Assembly: GCF_000429445.1 (NCBI RefSeq)
Contig: NZ_KE386904.1
Span: 1-64,000 of the forward strand
Origin: Algoriphagus terrigena DSM 22685
GTDB lineage: Bacteria > Bacteroidota > Bacteroidia > Cytophagales > Cyclobacteriaceae
Direction of reading: 5' to 3'
Length of the DNA stretch: 64,000 nt
Under the pieces are notes generated by a model, which saw nothing but the letters and a program-made list of their open reading frames with translations, was not told the origin of the DNA and did no database searches. Made by a program: the position numbers and the translations under genes. Below, in pieces: positions 44,210 to 52,668 of the stretch. Numbering within the stretch: position 1 is the first letter of the stretch; each line of letters starts with the position of its first letter.

Positions 44210-44688
44210 TAGTCAGTTTTAGCGCTCAGCTGTTTTTTTAGCGCTTCAATCTCCAATTCATAGCTTCTCAGTTGCTTTTCCAGCTGATAAGTTTTTAGCT
44301 CATCCTCAGTCTTCACTACAATCAGCTTGGGCAGATCCCGAATGAGCGCAAAAGCTGTGGCTAAACTCACTAGCGCCGTAAATACCCGCAGAAGCGCACT
44401 CAAGCGGTATCCTGGCCACCAAAACATAACTGCATCCATCAGATGAGTGCTTCCGCAAAGGATAATGAAAGCTCCAAAGAGCCAAAAGACAGGTAGAAAT
44501 GGAATGTTTTGCCGCTTTTGTATAAAATAAATGATGATCGCCGGAATGACGAAATAAGCCAGCCAGATTGCAATATCGCTGGTAATATACAGCCAGCCAT
44601 GAAACGGCGACCAATTGCCACAGAACCAACGTGGCGGCCAATCATCAGATGAAAATAGATTGGCGAAAAAGTCGATCACTTGCTCCAT
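44209..44688 (-). CDS. Stand-alone ethylene-binding-type (ETR1-like) membrane sensor protein
   Basis: A 159-residue protein made of an ethylene-receptor-type transmembrane domain and a short coiled coil, with no kinase. Residues 34-55 (YITSDIAIWLAYFVIP) and 72-82 (GAFIILCGSTH) align by eye with plant ETR1 ISDFFIAIAYFSIP and GAFIVLCGATH. Asp38, Tyr45, Ile48, Pro49, Cys78 and His82 correspond to ETR1 Asp25, Tyr32, Ile35, Pro36, Cys65 and His69, the residues known to bind the Cu(I) cofactor and ethylene. A third helix (about 99-116) leads into LIVVKTEDEL, like ETR1 LLSVKTREL. Trp-rich N-terminus PPRWFCGNW is unexplained. Ethylene or copper sensing is inference from the family. Confidence 0.85.
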   Translation of the reverse strand: MEQVIDFFANLFSSDDWPPRWFCGNWSPFHGWLYITSDIAIWLAYFVIPAIIIYFIQKRQNIPFLPVFWLFGAFIILCGSTHLMDAVMFWWPGYRLSALLRVFTALVSLATAFALIRDLPKLIVVKTEDELKTYQLEKQLRSYELEIEALKKQLSAKTD

Positions 44689-44981
44689 AACGTTTTTCGG
44701 GTTTTGTTTTAACTCAATCTAGGTGATTGAAAGCACAACTAAAAGATTTTTGGCATTTCGTTCTACCCAGGGAAATTCCTCATGCATTTGGTTGAATTCG
44801 AGGAGCGCCTCAACTCAACGATTTGTGCAGCAGTAGGAAACCCATTCCACGAAAAGTGGGAAAGCTTCCACTCGGAAAAACGACTACCCCCCGCTATTTC
44901 CCTTTAATGGGCGATTTGCCGGCTGGCACAAATCTGGGATAAGGAGAGTCAAATAATTTACTCACTTAACCAACTAACAAG

Positions 44982-45512
44982 ATGACCATCTCATATCATT
45001 CTCAGATCAGTGCATCGACTGCCATGTCCTGCACAGTCAAAACAGCCAGAGCGGAATCCGTAGGATCGATCAAAGAATTCATGATCAACACCGTCACCGG
45101 TCAGGTGGATTATGTCGTACTGAAGGTCGACGAAGGATTTCTAAATCTGGGGTCTAAGCTTCTCGCTTTGCCATTTGAATCCTTCGAGTTTAACACCGCG
45201 CAGGACGATGTCGTAGTGGTCAAGGAGACCAAGGAGACGCTGGAAAATGCACCCGGATTTGACAGCGACAACTGGCCATCCGGTCCACAAGCTGAGTTTC
45301 TGCACACGATGCGCACCTACTACAGCGAGGAGCCACGCAGCCTGTATGGCCGATACGACCATACCAACAGGTCATACTACGAGGACGAGGATCGATTCGA
45401 TTTCGACGCCGATCAGATTCGCGACCAGGAATTCGGCCACGGATTCGCAGAAAGAGATCGTCGGGGAGACCGGCCGTCAGATTTACGCAGAGGTGGAGAT
45501 CCGCTTCTGTAA
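44982..45512 (+). CDS. PRC-barrel domain protein with charged tail
   Basis: A 176-residue soluble protein. Residues about 18-85 form a PRC-barrel: SVGSIKEFMINTVTGQVDYVVLK is typical, followed by LNLGSKLLALPFESFEF. The last 60 residues are rich in Asp, Glu, Arg and Tyr and look disordered. PRC-barrels mediate protein or RNA contacts and in many bacteria occur in stress-related small proteins. It stands alone, with a terminator after it, so no partner can be named. Confidence 0.85.
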   Translation: MTISYHSQISASTAMSCTVKTARAESVGSIKEFMINTVTGQVDYVVLKVDEGFLNLGSKLLALPFESFEFNTAQDDVVVVKETKETLENAPGFDSDNWPSGPQAEFLHTMRTYYSEEPRSLYGRYDHTNRSYYEDEDRFDFDADQIRDQEFGHGFAERDRRGDRPSDLRRGGDPLL

Positions 45513-45533
45513 TCCCTGATACATGCAAAGTTC

Positions 45534-45567
45534 AAAAAGGCTAATCCAGTTTGGGTTAGCCTTTTCT
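45534..45567. terminator. Bidirectional rho-independent terminator
   Basis: A perfect 10-bp stem AAAAGGCTAA/TTAGCCTTTT with an 11-base loop lies between the PRC-barrel gene (plus) and cydB (minus). T-runs on both strands suit termination of both converging transcripts. Confidence 0.88.
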
Positions 45568-45645
45568 CTTTAAAATAAGAATTACAGTTGTCGATACCTC
45601 TCGGATACCGTTCTCCCTGCCGAGATCCTGAAGATAAGCTGAGAT

Positions 45646-46668
45646 CTACCCTCGATGACTCGCGGGGTTCTTCTCCTTCTGAAAGCTATAAATCAAATAT
45701 CCCAGCGAGGGCAGGATAAAAATACTTCCAAGGAGCAGCGCCCAAGCCAAAGTTTCGATGGGTTTTCCGACAGCGGCTGCGTTGAAGACGGTGAGGTTCT
45801 CACCAGCGCTCGTGATCACTATATCCGGGAAATAATGGTAGCCAAAAGCCAAAAGAACAGCTGTGACAACGAATCCAGCCAAGGCTCTCGACAGTAAGCG
45901 TCCAGCCTTGGGCAGCTGGATCCAAAGGACAATCATTGCCACCGTCGCCAAAAGCAAGATTCCCACCGTGACTATTTCGCCCAGCAGCAGCCCGACGAGT
46001 GGAACGTCCTGGAGTTCCGCAGCCAAGAACACTACTCCTCCCGCCAAGACCGTCGCCAGGATGAATAGCCGCGATCTCGTGACAAGGAATCTTTTCTCCG
46101 CTTCGTTACCCGCCTCTCCCACCAAGAAAACTGCCGCCAGAAATCCGCAGATGGCCACGGTAAATACACCCACCGATACACTGAATCCATTCAGCCAAGG
46201 CCAGACGTATGCACCAAGAAAGTCAACCGCGCCCGGGTCGATCTTTCCCCCGATCGAAGCCGCGAAGATCAAGCCCAGAAAAAACGGTGTCACAAAACTG
46301 GAAACGGTAAAAATCAGATTGTAAACCCGCTGCATCTCGTCCTGCACCGCATCGTAATGTCGGAACACGAAAGCGGTCCCTCTGCCGATAATCCCAAACA
46401 GCATCAAAAGCAAAGGAATGTGCAGATGGATGGACAATAGTGAGTAGACAGCCGGAAATCCGACAAACAGGATCACAATCGTGATGATCAGCCACATGTG
46501 ATTTGCTTCCCAGATCGGGCCGATGGTCTCGTAAGTCCTAGCGCGGATCTTGTTTTTCATCCGCTCCGGGGTCACGAGTTCGATGATCCCAGCACCAAAA
46601 TCCGCTCCGCCGAGCAGGACATATAGCAAGATCGAAAAGGCTAGAAAGACAATGACGACGTAGAGCAT
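45646..46668 (-). CDS. cydB: Cytochrome bd oxidase subunit II
   Basis: A 340-residue, multi-helix inner-membrane protein of usual CydB length. Recognisable features include the start of helix I, LLGGADFGAGIIEL, ERMKNKIRARTYETIGPIWEANHMW, and FPAVYSLLSIHLHIPL. With CydA it forms the quinol oxidase that reduces oxygen to water at high affinity. Ten bases separate it from cydA. No small CydX-type subunit was recognised downstream. Confidence 0.95.
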   Translation of the reverse strand: MLYVVIVFLAFSILLYVLLGGADFGAGIIELVTPERMKNKIRARTYETIGPIWEANHMWLIITIVILFVGFPAVYSLLSIHLHIPLLLMLFGIIGRGTAFVFRHYDAVQDEMQRVYNLIFTVSSFVTPFFLGLIFAASIGGKIDPGAVDFLGAYVWPWLNGFSVSVGVFTVAICGFLAAVFLVGEAGNEAEKRFLVTRSRLFILATVLAGGVVFLAAELQDVPLVGLLLGEIVTVGILLLATVAMIVLWIQLPKAGRLLSRALAGFVVTAVLLAFGYHYFPDIVITSAGENLTVFNAAAVGKPIETLAWALLLGSIFILPSLGYLIYSFQKEKNPASHRG

Positions 46669-46678
46669 GAGCGAAAGA

Positions 46679-48025
46679 TCAGGAGTTTGATGGGAACGGA
46701 TTTTCTTTAGGATCTGAAGCTTTTCGAAGCGAGTCCGGAACAGCCTTGATCTGTCGGATCAACAAAAATGTCACCACGACGGCCAGAGAGACGTAGATAC
46801 CGACAAACAAAAACAGGGAATACACGATCCCGGGAATCGGGCTTACGGCATCTTCGGTGCGGAGCACTCCATAGATAATCCAAGGCTGTCGGCCCACCTC
46901 GGTCACCGTCCAGCCGGCTTCCAGCGCGATAAATCCAAGAGGTGTGCCCAGCACAAACAGCCAGAGAAACCAGCGGGCGTCGAGCCATTCTTTCTTTTTC
47001 CATCGGGAAAAGAAAAACAGCAGACTCAGCCCAACCAGCGCCATCCCCAAGCCAACCATGATCTGAAAAGCGATATGCGTCACCATCACCGGGGGATGAT
47101 CTTCCTCCGGAAACTGATCCAACCCGATCACCTCGGCGTCAAAGTCTCCATGCGCCAGAAAACTCAAAGCTCCGGGGATCTCGATCGCGTAATCCACTTT
47201 CTTGTTTTTCACATCGGGAAGGCCGCCGATAATCAGCGGGACGGACTTTCCGGTTTCGAAATGCGCTTCCATAGCCGCCAATTTTGCAGGCTGCCTTACT
47301 GCAATGTCTTTGGCAGAGATATCTCCCGAAATCGGCTGCAAAATCGCCGCCACCCCTCCAAAGAGCAATGCAATCACAAATGCCATGCGGTGAAATTCGA
47401 CGTTCTTGCCCTTGAGCATCATGTAGGCGTGGATCCCCGCCACCGCAAAGCCGGTGGACACAAACGCCGCCAGCGTCATGTGCAAAGCCTGTGAAAACCA
47501 TGCGTCGTTAAACATCGCCGCGATGGGGTCGACATTCAGATACTGTCCATCCACGAAATCAAATCCTGCCGGACTGTTCATCCAGGCGTTAGCGGCCACC
47601 ACCAAGATCCCGGATGCGAGCCCGCTGATGCCAACCACGACGCCCGTGAACCAGTGAAACCAGGGGGAAAACCGATCCCATCCGTACAGGAAAAATCCCA
47701 GCGCAATCGCCTCGATGAAGAAGGCCGTGCCCTCGAGGGAAAACGGCATCCCAAAGATCGGTCCGGCGTGCAGCATAAACTTCGGCCAGAGCAGACCCAG
47801 CTCGAAGGAGAGAACCGTCCCTGAGACAGCTCCCGTCACGAAAAAAATCGCCACCCCTTTGCTCCAGGCTTTAGTCAGATCTTTGTAAAGTGGCTTTTTG
47901 GTTTTGAGATATTGGTAGTGGGAGGTAGCCATGAAGAAGGGCATTACCATCCCGATACAGGCAAAAATGATATGAAAGCCCAGCGATACTGCCATCTGCC
48001 ATCGGGCAGCGAGAAGATCCTCCAT
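46679..48025 (-). CDS. cydA: Cytochrome bd oxidase subunit I
   Basis: A 448-residue quinol oxidase subunit. His18 (SLGFHIIF) is the equivalent of the conserved N-terminal haem ligand; LHMTLAAF carries the second His. The periplasmic quinol loop shows GDISAKDIAVRQPAKLAAME, and EAGWTVTEVGRQPW is the family signature. The loop is short compared with E. coli CydA (522 aa), so it belongs to the short-Q-loop (CIO-like) type. First gene of the cydAB operon; the upstream 282 bp show no clear promoter match. Confidence 0.95.
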   Translation of the reverse strand: MEDLLAARWQMAVSLGFHIIFACIGMVMPFFMATSHYQYLKTKKPLYKDLTKAWSKGVAIFFVTGAVSGTVLSFELGLLWPKFMLHAGPIFGMPFSLEGTAFFIEAIALGFFLYGWDRFSPWFHWFTGVVVGISGLASGILVVAANAWMNSPAGFDFVDGQYLNVDPIAAMFNDAWFSQALHMTLAAFVSTGFAVAGIHAYMMLKGKNVEFHRMAFVIALLFGGVAAILQPISGDISAKDIAVRQPAKLAAMEAHFETGKSVPLIIGGLPDVKNKKVDYAIEIPGALSFLAHGDFDAEVIGLDQFPEEDHPPVMVTHIAFQIMVGLGMALVGLSLLFFFSRWKKKEWLDARWFLWLFVLGTPLGFIALEAGWTVTEVGRQPWIIYGVLRTEDAVSPIPGIVYSLFLFVGIYVSLAVVVTFLLIRQIKAVPDSLRKASDPKENPFPSNS

Positions 48026-48307
48026 TGGTGTTAAAATAAGGTGAGCGAAACAAAAAACTGACTATTTCATTGACGCTTTTTAAGACGTCTTGGTTCCCTG
48101 GATCTGGAGTATTTTCCAAATGAATATCTACTATGTTGCCAAATTGGGGTCGACTTCCAAAGAGCTTTCAAGAAGCTGTTTTCTTCCGGTATTACACAAC
48201 AGACATCCAAGCCGTCCTCCTGCTTCTCTCTCTGAAGCAAAAATCTCTTCCACCCAGATTCGCAATTTATCCAAACCTTTTTTTAGCTTAATGGAAAGCA
48301 AAAAAGT

Positions 48308-49294
48308 ATGTACGTAAACAGGCACTACCATATATGGAGCACCGTCCGCTGGTCCAAAAAACCCCTCACCAACGCCTTGCTTTATTCAGCGGCAATCATC
48401 GTGCTCTACGAAATCACCGGAATTCCTTTCTCGCTCCCCTGGCAACCGATCTCAGTCATCGGTATTGCGGTGGCCTTTTACCTGGGTTTCAAAAACAACA
48501 GCTCTTACGACCGTGCCTGGGAGGCGAGAAAAATCTGGGGCGCCATCGTCAATGATAGCCGCTCGCTGGCAATCGGTATCCTGAGTTTGCCCGCTGCGCA
48601 GGTTCCTTTTGAGTGGAAAAAGCAGTTTATATTCCGTCAAATCGCCTGGGTGATGGCACTGAAGCACACCATGCGCAAAGGAAAATCCTGGGAGCACAAC
48701 TCAAAATTTGAGAACCTGATTTTCACTCCCTATTTCAGAGAAGAAGGCATGAAAGGCATGGACGTGGAGCTCGAAAAATACCTGAACTCTGAGGAAATCA
48801 AAACGCTAAAAGCCTACACGAACATCCCGATCCAGATCCTGAAGGCGCACAGTCTCGATCTGAAGGACCTTGAAGAAAACGGACACATCACCGAGTACAA
48901 ACAGGTGTGGCTACAGCAGTTGATCGCCCGACTGGTGGACAATCAGGGCGCATCTGAGCGGATCAAAAACTTCCCTTTCCCCCGCCAGTATGCCTCCACG
49001 GGCCTTTTCATCAATTACATCTTTTGTGCCTTGATCCCCTTTGGCTTGCTCGATATTTTCTCGCAGTCCGAGCTTCTGCACTATTGGTTGACGGTTCCAT
49101 TTTCGACGATCATCATCTGGATTTTCTTTTTGGTGGACCGGATCGGAGACTATTCCGAAAACCCCTTCGAAGCCGCCTACAATGACGTACCGATTTCCTC
49201 TATTTCGAGGGTGGTCGAGATTGATTTGTTGGAGATGTTGGGTGAAAAAGAAGTACCTGATCCCTACCCGGTGGAAAATGGATTTTTGATGTAA
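48308..49294 (+). CDS. Bestrophin-family channel protein
   Basis: A 328-residue membrane protein of the bestrophin/UPF0187 family. The N-terminal helices contain ALLYSAAIIVLYEITGIPFS and the signature AFYLGFKNNSSYDRAWEARK, followed by WGAIVNDSRSL. A C-terminal pair of helices (YIFCALIPFGLLDIF, TIIIWIFFLVDRIGDY) ends in ENPFEAAYNDVP, also family-typical. Bacterial bestrophins form pentameric cation or anion channels. It is divergent from cydA, without evident functional linkage. Confidence 0.9.
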   Translation: MYVNRHYHIWSTVRWSKKPLTNALLYSAAIIVLYEITGIPFSLPWQPISVIGIAVAFYLGFKNNSSYDRAWEARKIWGAIVNDSRSLAIGILSLPAAQVPFEWKKQFIFRQIAWVMALKHTMRKGKSWEHNSKFENLIFTPYFREEGMKGMDVELEKYLNSEEIKTLKAYTNIPIQILKAHSLDLKDLEENGHITEYKQVWLQQLIARLVDNQGASERIKNFPFPRQYASTGLFINYIFCALIPFGLLDIFSQSELLHYWLTVPFSTIIIWIFFLVDRIGDYSENPFEAAYNDVPISSISRVVEIDLLEMLGEKEVPDPYPVENGFLM

Positions 49295-49423
49295 AAGGAA
49301 GCGGACGAGCTGGCCTTCAGCTCCCGTGACTTTGGACTTTAGCCCGCTGCTTATTTGCGAGACGAAATTTCGATATTGAAAATACAATGGACAATTACAC
49401 CTTTCCCGATCTTACTTTTACCC

Positions 49424-51193
49424 ATGAAAAACCTGCTGATTCTGCTCTTTTTTCTGAGCTCCCTCTCCTCATTTTCGCAGACCAACCCTGAAAACTACCC
49501 AGTCGATCCCGCATCAGTGGAGCAAGCCGGAGTGCCGAAGGGCGAGATACTGAAATTCACCTTTGACCAATCTAAATTTTTTCCCGGCACAGTACGTGAG
49601 ATAAGCGTGTACATCCCTGCCCAATACGCCGGCGAACCAGCATGCGTGTATGTCAATCAGGACGGAATCCAATGGAAAGCACCAACAGTTTTTGATAACC
49701 TGATCGCCAGCAAGCAGATGCCTATCACCATCGGCGTCTTTGTCACACCAGGTAAAGTGCCCGCCTCAAATGCGGATACCGAAATGGATCGCTTCAACCG
49801 GAGCTTTGAGTACGATGGCTTAGGCGAAACGTACGCCCGATTTCTTCTGGAAGAAGTCTTCCCATTTGTCGAGTCACAAAAAGCAAGTGACGGGCGATCA
49901 ATCAAGCTCTCCAAGAACGGAAACGATCGCGCCATTGGCGGCGGCAGTAGCGGAGCGGTTTGCGCCTTTACGGCGGCATGGGAGCGGCCGGAAGAGTTCT
50001 CCAAAGTCTTCAGCGCGATAGGAACTTACGTCGGACTTCGAGGCGCCGACAGCTATACCACGCTCGTCCGCAAGCACGAACCGAAACCGATTCGAATCTT
50101 CCTTCAGGACGGCAGCAATGACCTAAACATTTACGCCGGTGATTGGTGGAAAGCCAATGAATCCATGGAGCGATCGCTGGTGTTTGCTGGCTATGACGTC
50201 AAGCATGTCTGGGGTGATGGTGCCCACAACGGGCAGCACGGCACGGCGGTTTTCCCCGAAGCAATGCGCTGGCTGTGGAGAGATCATCCTACGCCGATAA
50301 TAGCTGGGCCAACCAAGAATCCATTTCTCAACGACATCCTGATTCCCGGTGAAGAATGGGAGTTGGTCGGTGAAGGCTACGGCTTCACTGAAGGAACGGC
50401 GGTGAATGCGAAGGGCGAAGTCTTTTTCCAGGACATTCCCAACGCCAAAACCTACAAGGTCGGACTGGACGGAAAAGTGGAACTCTATCTTGCCGATTCC
50501 AAAAAGGCAAGCGGTACGACCTTTTCGCCGGCAGGAGATATGCTCAGCATCACTGGCGCTTGGTCTGATCCGCCAACCCGTCAGGCACACCGATATACGT
50601 CGCCAGATCATTATGAGGTGCTGGCAGACTCCACTCCAGGCAATGACATCACGGTTTCATACAAGGGGAATACCTACATCACCTCGCCAGATGGCCGAGA
50701 GCGTCCCAGCAAACTGTACCTGATCAAACCCAGTGGAGAGCGGTTGGTAGTGGATGAGGGAATTCGCTTTGCCAACGGCCTGTGCCTGTCACCTGATCAG
50801 ACACAGCTCTATGTGACCGAGTCCACTTCGCATTGGGTCTGGGTCTTTCAAATACTAGCCGATGGTACGCTGGCGCACAAACAAAAGTATGGCTGGCTGC
50901 ATGTGCGGGATAGCGACAACAATGCTTGGAGCGACGGGTTGAAGACCGACCGCGAGGGAAGGATCTACGTGACCTCGCTCAGCGGGATCCAGGTAATGGA
51001 TCAATTGGGACGTGTGAACGCCATCATACCGACCCCGAAGACCAAAGGTCAGGTCTCCAATCTCTGCTTTGGCGGAGCCAACTTTGACATCTTGTATGCA
51101 TCGGTACACGACAAGGTTTTTCGAAGAAAAGTAAAAGTGCAGGGAGCCAACAATTTTGAACAACCGGTGAAGCCGCCAGTGCCGAGGCTTTAA
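49424..51193 (+). CDS. Secreted esterase / SMP-30 gluconolactonase fusion
   Basis: A 589-residue protein starting at MKNLLILLFFLSSLSSFSQ (signal peptide). Residues about 25-300 are an alpha/beta-hydrolase of the esterase D/feruloyl-esterase type: nucleophile Ser in AIGGGSSGAVCA, Asp in FLQDGSNDLN and His in DGAHNGQHG. Residues about 320-585 are an SMP-30/gluconolactonase beta-propeller (GYGFTEGTAVNAKGEVFFQD, FANGLCLSPDQTQLYVTES, DGLKTDREGRIYVTS). The pair probably deacylates and opens a lactone of a plant- or algal-derived sugar acid; this substrate view is inference. Other genomes carry the same domain order. Confidence 0.85.
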   Translation: MKNLLILLFFLSSLSSFSQTNPENYPVDPASVEQAGVPKGEILKFTFDQSKFFPGTVREISVYIPAQYAGEPACVYVNQDGIQWKAPTVFDNLIASKQMPITIGVFVTPGKVPASNADTEMDRFNRSFEYDGLGETYARFLLEEVFPFVESQKASDGRSIKLSKNGNDRAIGGGSSGAVCAFTAAWERPEEFSKVFSAIGTYVGLRGADSYTTLVRKHEPKPIRIFLQDGSNDLNIYAGDWWKANESMERSLVFAGYDVKHVWGDGAHNGQHGTAVFPEAMRWLWRDHPTPIIAGPTKNPFLNDILIPGEEWELVGEGYGFTEGTAVNAKGEVFFQDIPNAKTYKVGLDGKVELYLADSKKASGTTFSPAGDMLSITGAWSDPPTRQAHRYTSPDHYEVLADSTPGNDITVSYKGNTYITSPDGRERPSKLYLIKPSGERLVVDEGIRFANGLCLSPDQTQLYVTESTSHWVWVFQILADGTLAHKQKYGWLHVRDSDNNAWSDGLKTDREGRIYVTSLSGIQVMDQLGRVNAIIPTPKTKGQVSNLCFGGANFDILYASVHDKVFRRKVKVQGANNFEQPVKPPVPRL

Positions 51194-51248
51194 GTTAGAA
51201 GAGCTGGCCTGGCAAAGGTGTTCCGTTTGATGTCTTGATCCTCCCGCT

Positions 51249-51740
51249 TCAAAGCTTCCGATACATCACATAGACATTGGTCAGCCCTAGCCTTGAATGC
51301 AAAAATGCATCGGGAATCTCCCCAACGATCCCGAATCCCATCTTCTTCCAAAGGCTAACAGCGGCCTCATTACTCTTGACTACGTAATTGAACTGCATGG
51401 CCTGAAAGCCCAGGCGCTTGGCTTCCGCAAAAGAAAAATTGGCCATCGCCTTGCCTATTCCTTTTCCGGCTGACTTTTGAATTACCATATATCCTGCATT
51501 GACCACATGTGAACCGCTGTCCGGTTGATTGGCTTTGAGAAAAAATGTCCCAACCAGCTCCCCGTCAGACTCACAGACATAGGTCTCCTTATCCGGTGCA
51601 AGCCAATATCCCATGATCTTTTCGCTGGAAGAATCGGGAGCAAAAACATAGGTCTCTCCCGCTTGGATGATCGGCTCGATGATCTCCCAAAGTTTGGAGG
51701 AGTCTTCAGGCTTGGCTTTTCTAAGAATTAGGTTTTCCAT
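51249..51740 (-). CDS. GNAT-family N-acetyltransferase
   Basis: A 163-residue single-domain acetyltransferase. The acetyl-CoA loop is QKSAGKGIGKAMA (about residue 90), followed by AKRLGFQAMQFNYVVKSNEAAVSLWKKMGF, the standard core. The substrate cannot be read from sequence. It stands alone between two minus-strand operons. Confidence 0.88.
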   Translation of the reverse strand: MENLILRKAKPEDSSKLWEIIEPIIQAGETYVFAPDSSSEKIMGYWLAPDKETYVCESDGELVGTFFLKANQPDSGSHVVNAGYMVIQKSAGKGIGKAMANFSFAEAKRLGFQAMQFNYVVKSNEAAVSLWKKMGFGIVGEIPDAFLHSRLGLTNVYVMYRKL

Positions 51741-51924
51741 GGCATTTTCAAAAATCCGGTTGACAAAAATAGTCGCTAAAAATCATTTTGAGCATACCCA
51801 AAGTACCCCTACCCTTTTCTTAGATTTCTATCCCAAATGCCATTTGGAAACATAGGAAGAGTTCGTTACAATTGCTGAACTGTCTTAATTCTTAAATCTA
51901 GCGTCTAGAATCTGAATTCTTGGA

Positions 51925-51952
51925 TCTTGACTCTTGACTCTTGACTCTTGAT
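51925..51952. repeat. Four tandem TCTTGAC units
   Basis: Three exact copies and one variant copy of a 7-base unit, preceded by related words (AATTCTTGGA, AATCTGAATTCT). Similar arrays are common between genes in Bacteroidota genomes. Confidence 0.7.
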
Positions 51953-51956
51953 TCTC

Positions 51957-51990
51957 AAAAAAAAGCCCAGACTGAAAATTCAGTCCGGGC
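51957..51990 (-). terminator. Rho-independent terminator of the efflux operon
   Basis: GCCCaGACTGAA pairs with TTCAGTCcGGGC around AA (11 paired bases and one mismatch). Eight T follow on the minus strand. It lies 32 bases after the last small gene of the operon. Confidence 0.9.
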
Positions 51991-52021
51991 GGGCAATTAA
52001 GCAACCATTTGCTCTCTACGA

Positions 52022-52285
52022 TCAGGAAACAAACTCCTCGATCAAACTGACCGGTCTGAGTTCGAGCTCCTTAAAGTCCTTGTCCAGATATTTATTGGAC
52101 GCATATTCCAATTCGAAGATCAATCCGTTGATGAAGACCTCATCCATGTGCAGGTCATTCTTCAGGTGAAGCTTTCCCTGTCTTCCATTCAGGCTAATTC
52201 CGTACGATTCAAAAACCCTTGACAGGTTTTTTGCTAGTTTATGTCCTTTTATCATAACTCTATTAATGTTCTTTTTCATTTTCAA
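52022..52285 (-). CDS. Hypothetical small protein (87 aa) closing the efflux operon
   Basis: A basic 87-residue protein without signal or membrane segment (MKMKKNINRVMIKGHKLAK...). Its start lies inside the 3' end of the preceding gene (about 23 bases overlap), which argues that it is real and coupled. I recognise no family. The operon terminator follows 32 bases after its stop. Confidence 0.6.
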   Translation of the reverse strand: MKMKKNINRVMIKGHKLAKNLSRVFESYGISLNGRQGKLHLKNDLHMDEVFINGLIFELEYASNKYLDKDFKELELRPVSLIEEFVS

Positions 52286-52655
52286 CCCCTTTCCAATACA
52301 TCTCTATAAGCGCCCCTGAACCAGTCAGAAAATACGCCAACAGGATAAACTCCCTGGTTTCCCAGTTTCCGATCACCAACTCCGGCAAATTCCCCAACAG
52401 TGGGAGAATGCCTACCGCTACACAACCCATGGCTACCCGGATGCGGATTTGGGCAGCATCAGCCCCCGATCCAATCCAAAGCAGGTAAGTCAAAAAGAGG
52501 AGCCCCAATGCTCCGGTAGCTTTCATCGAAAAATCCAGCGTCTCAAGCTCAGCCCCCGCTCCTGTCATCAGGAAATACACGAGGTAAAGCTGAAACAAGG
52601 CCAGGGCCCGAATTCCCAACTTGAAGAAATCAGGCCCTTGCTTCGTCTTCATCAT
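52263..52655 (-). CDS. Hypothetical four-helix membrane protein
   Basis: About 130 residues starting at MMKTKQGPDFFKLG; a longer frame would overlap the permease gene, so the Met codons at 52655 or 52652, just after the permease stop, are preferred. Four hydrophobic segments are visible (LALFQLYLVYFLM, ALGLLFLTYLLW, VAMGCVAVGILPLL, ILLAYFLTGSGALIEM). No family recognised. It is between the RND permease and a small protein in the same operon. Confidence 0.65.
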   Translation of the reverse strand: MMKTKQGPDFFKLGIRALALFQLYLVYFLMTGAGAELETLDFSMKATGALGLLFLTYLLWIGSGADAAQIRIRVAMGCVAVGILPLLGNLPELVIGNWETREFILLAYFLTGSGALIEMYWKGVENEKEH

Positions 52656-52668
52656 CAACCAATTCGGA

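Larger units (their letters stand above)
51741..52021. other. Short spacer with tandem TCTTGAC repeat and a terminator
   Basis: No gene is seen. The left part is AT-rich upstream sequence of the acetyltransferase; the middle has four tandem 7-base units TCTTGAC (last one TCTTGAT) at 51925-51952; the right part holds the efflux operon terminator. Confidence 0.5.

Noticed and set aside
48131-48331. Minus-strand 66-codon frame in the cydA-bestrophin gap.
   Set aside because: It overlaps the start of the bestrophin-like gene, has no recognisable domain and sits in the divergent promoter region.
49295-49340. GAGCTG-GCCTT-CAGCTC stem after the bestrophin-like gene as a terminator.
   Set aside because: Only six base pairs and no T-run.
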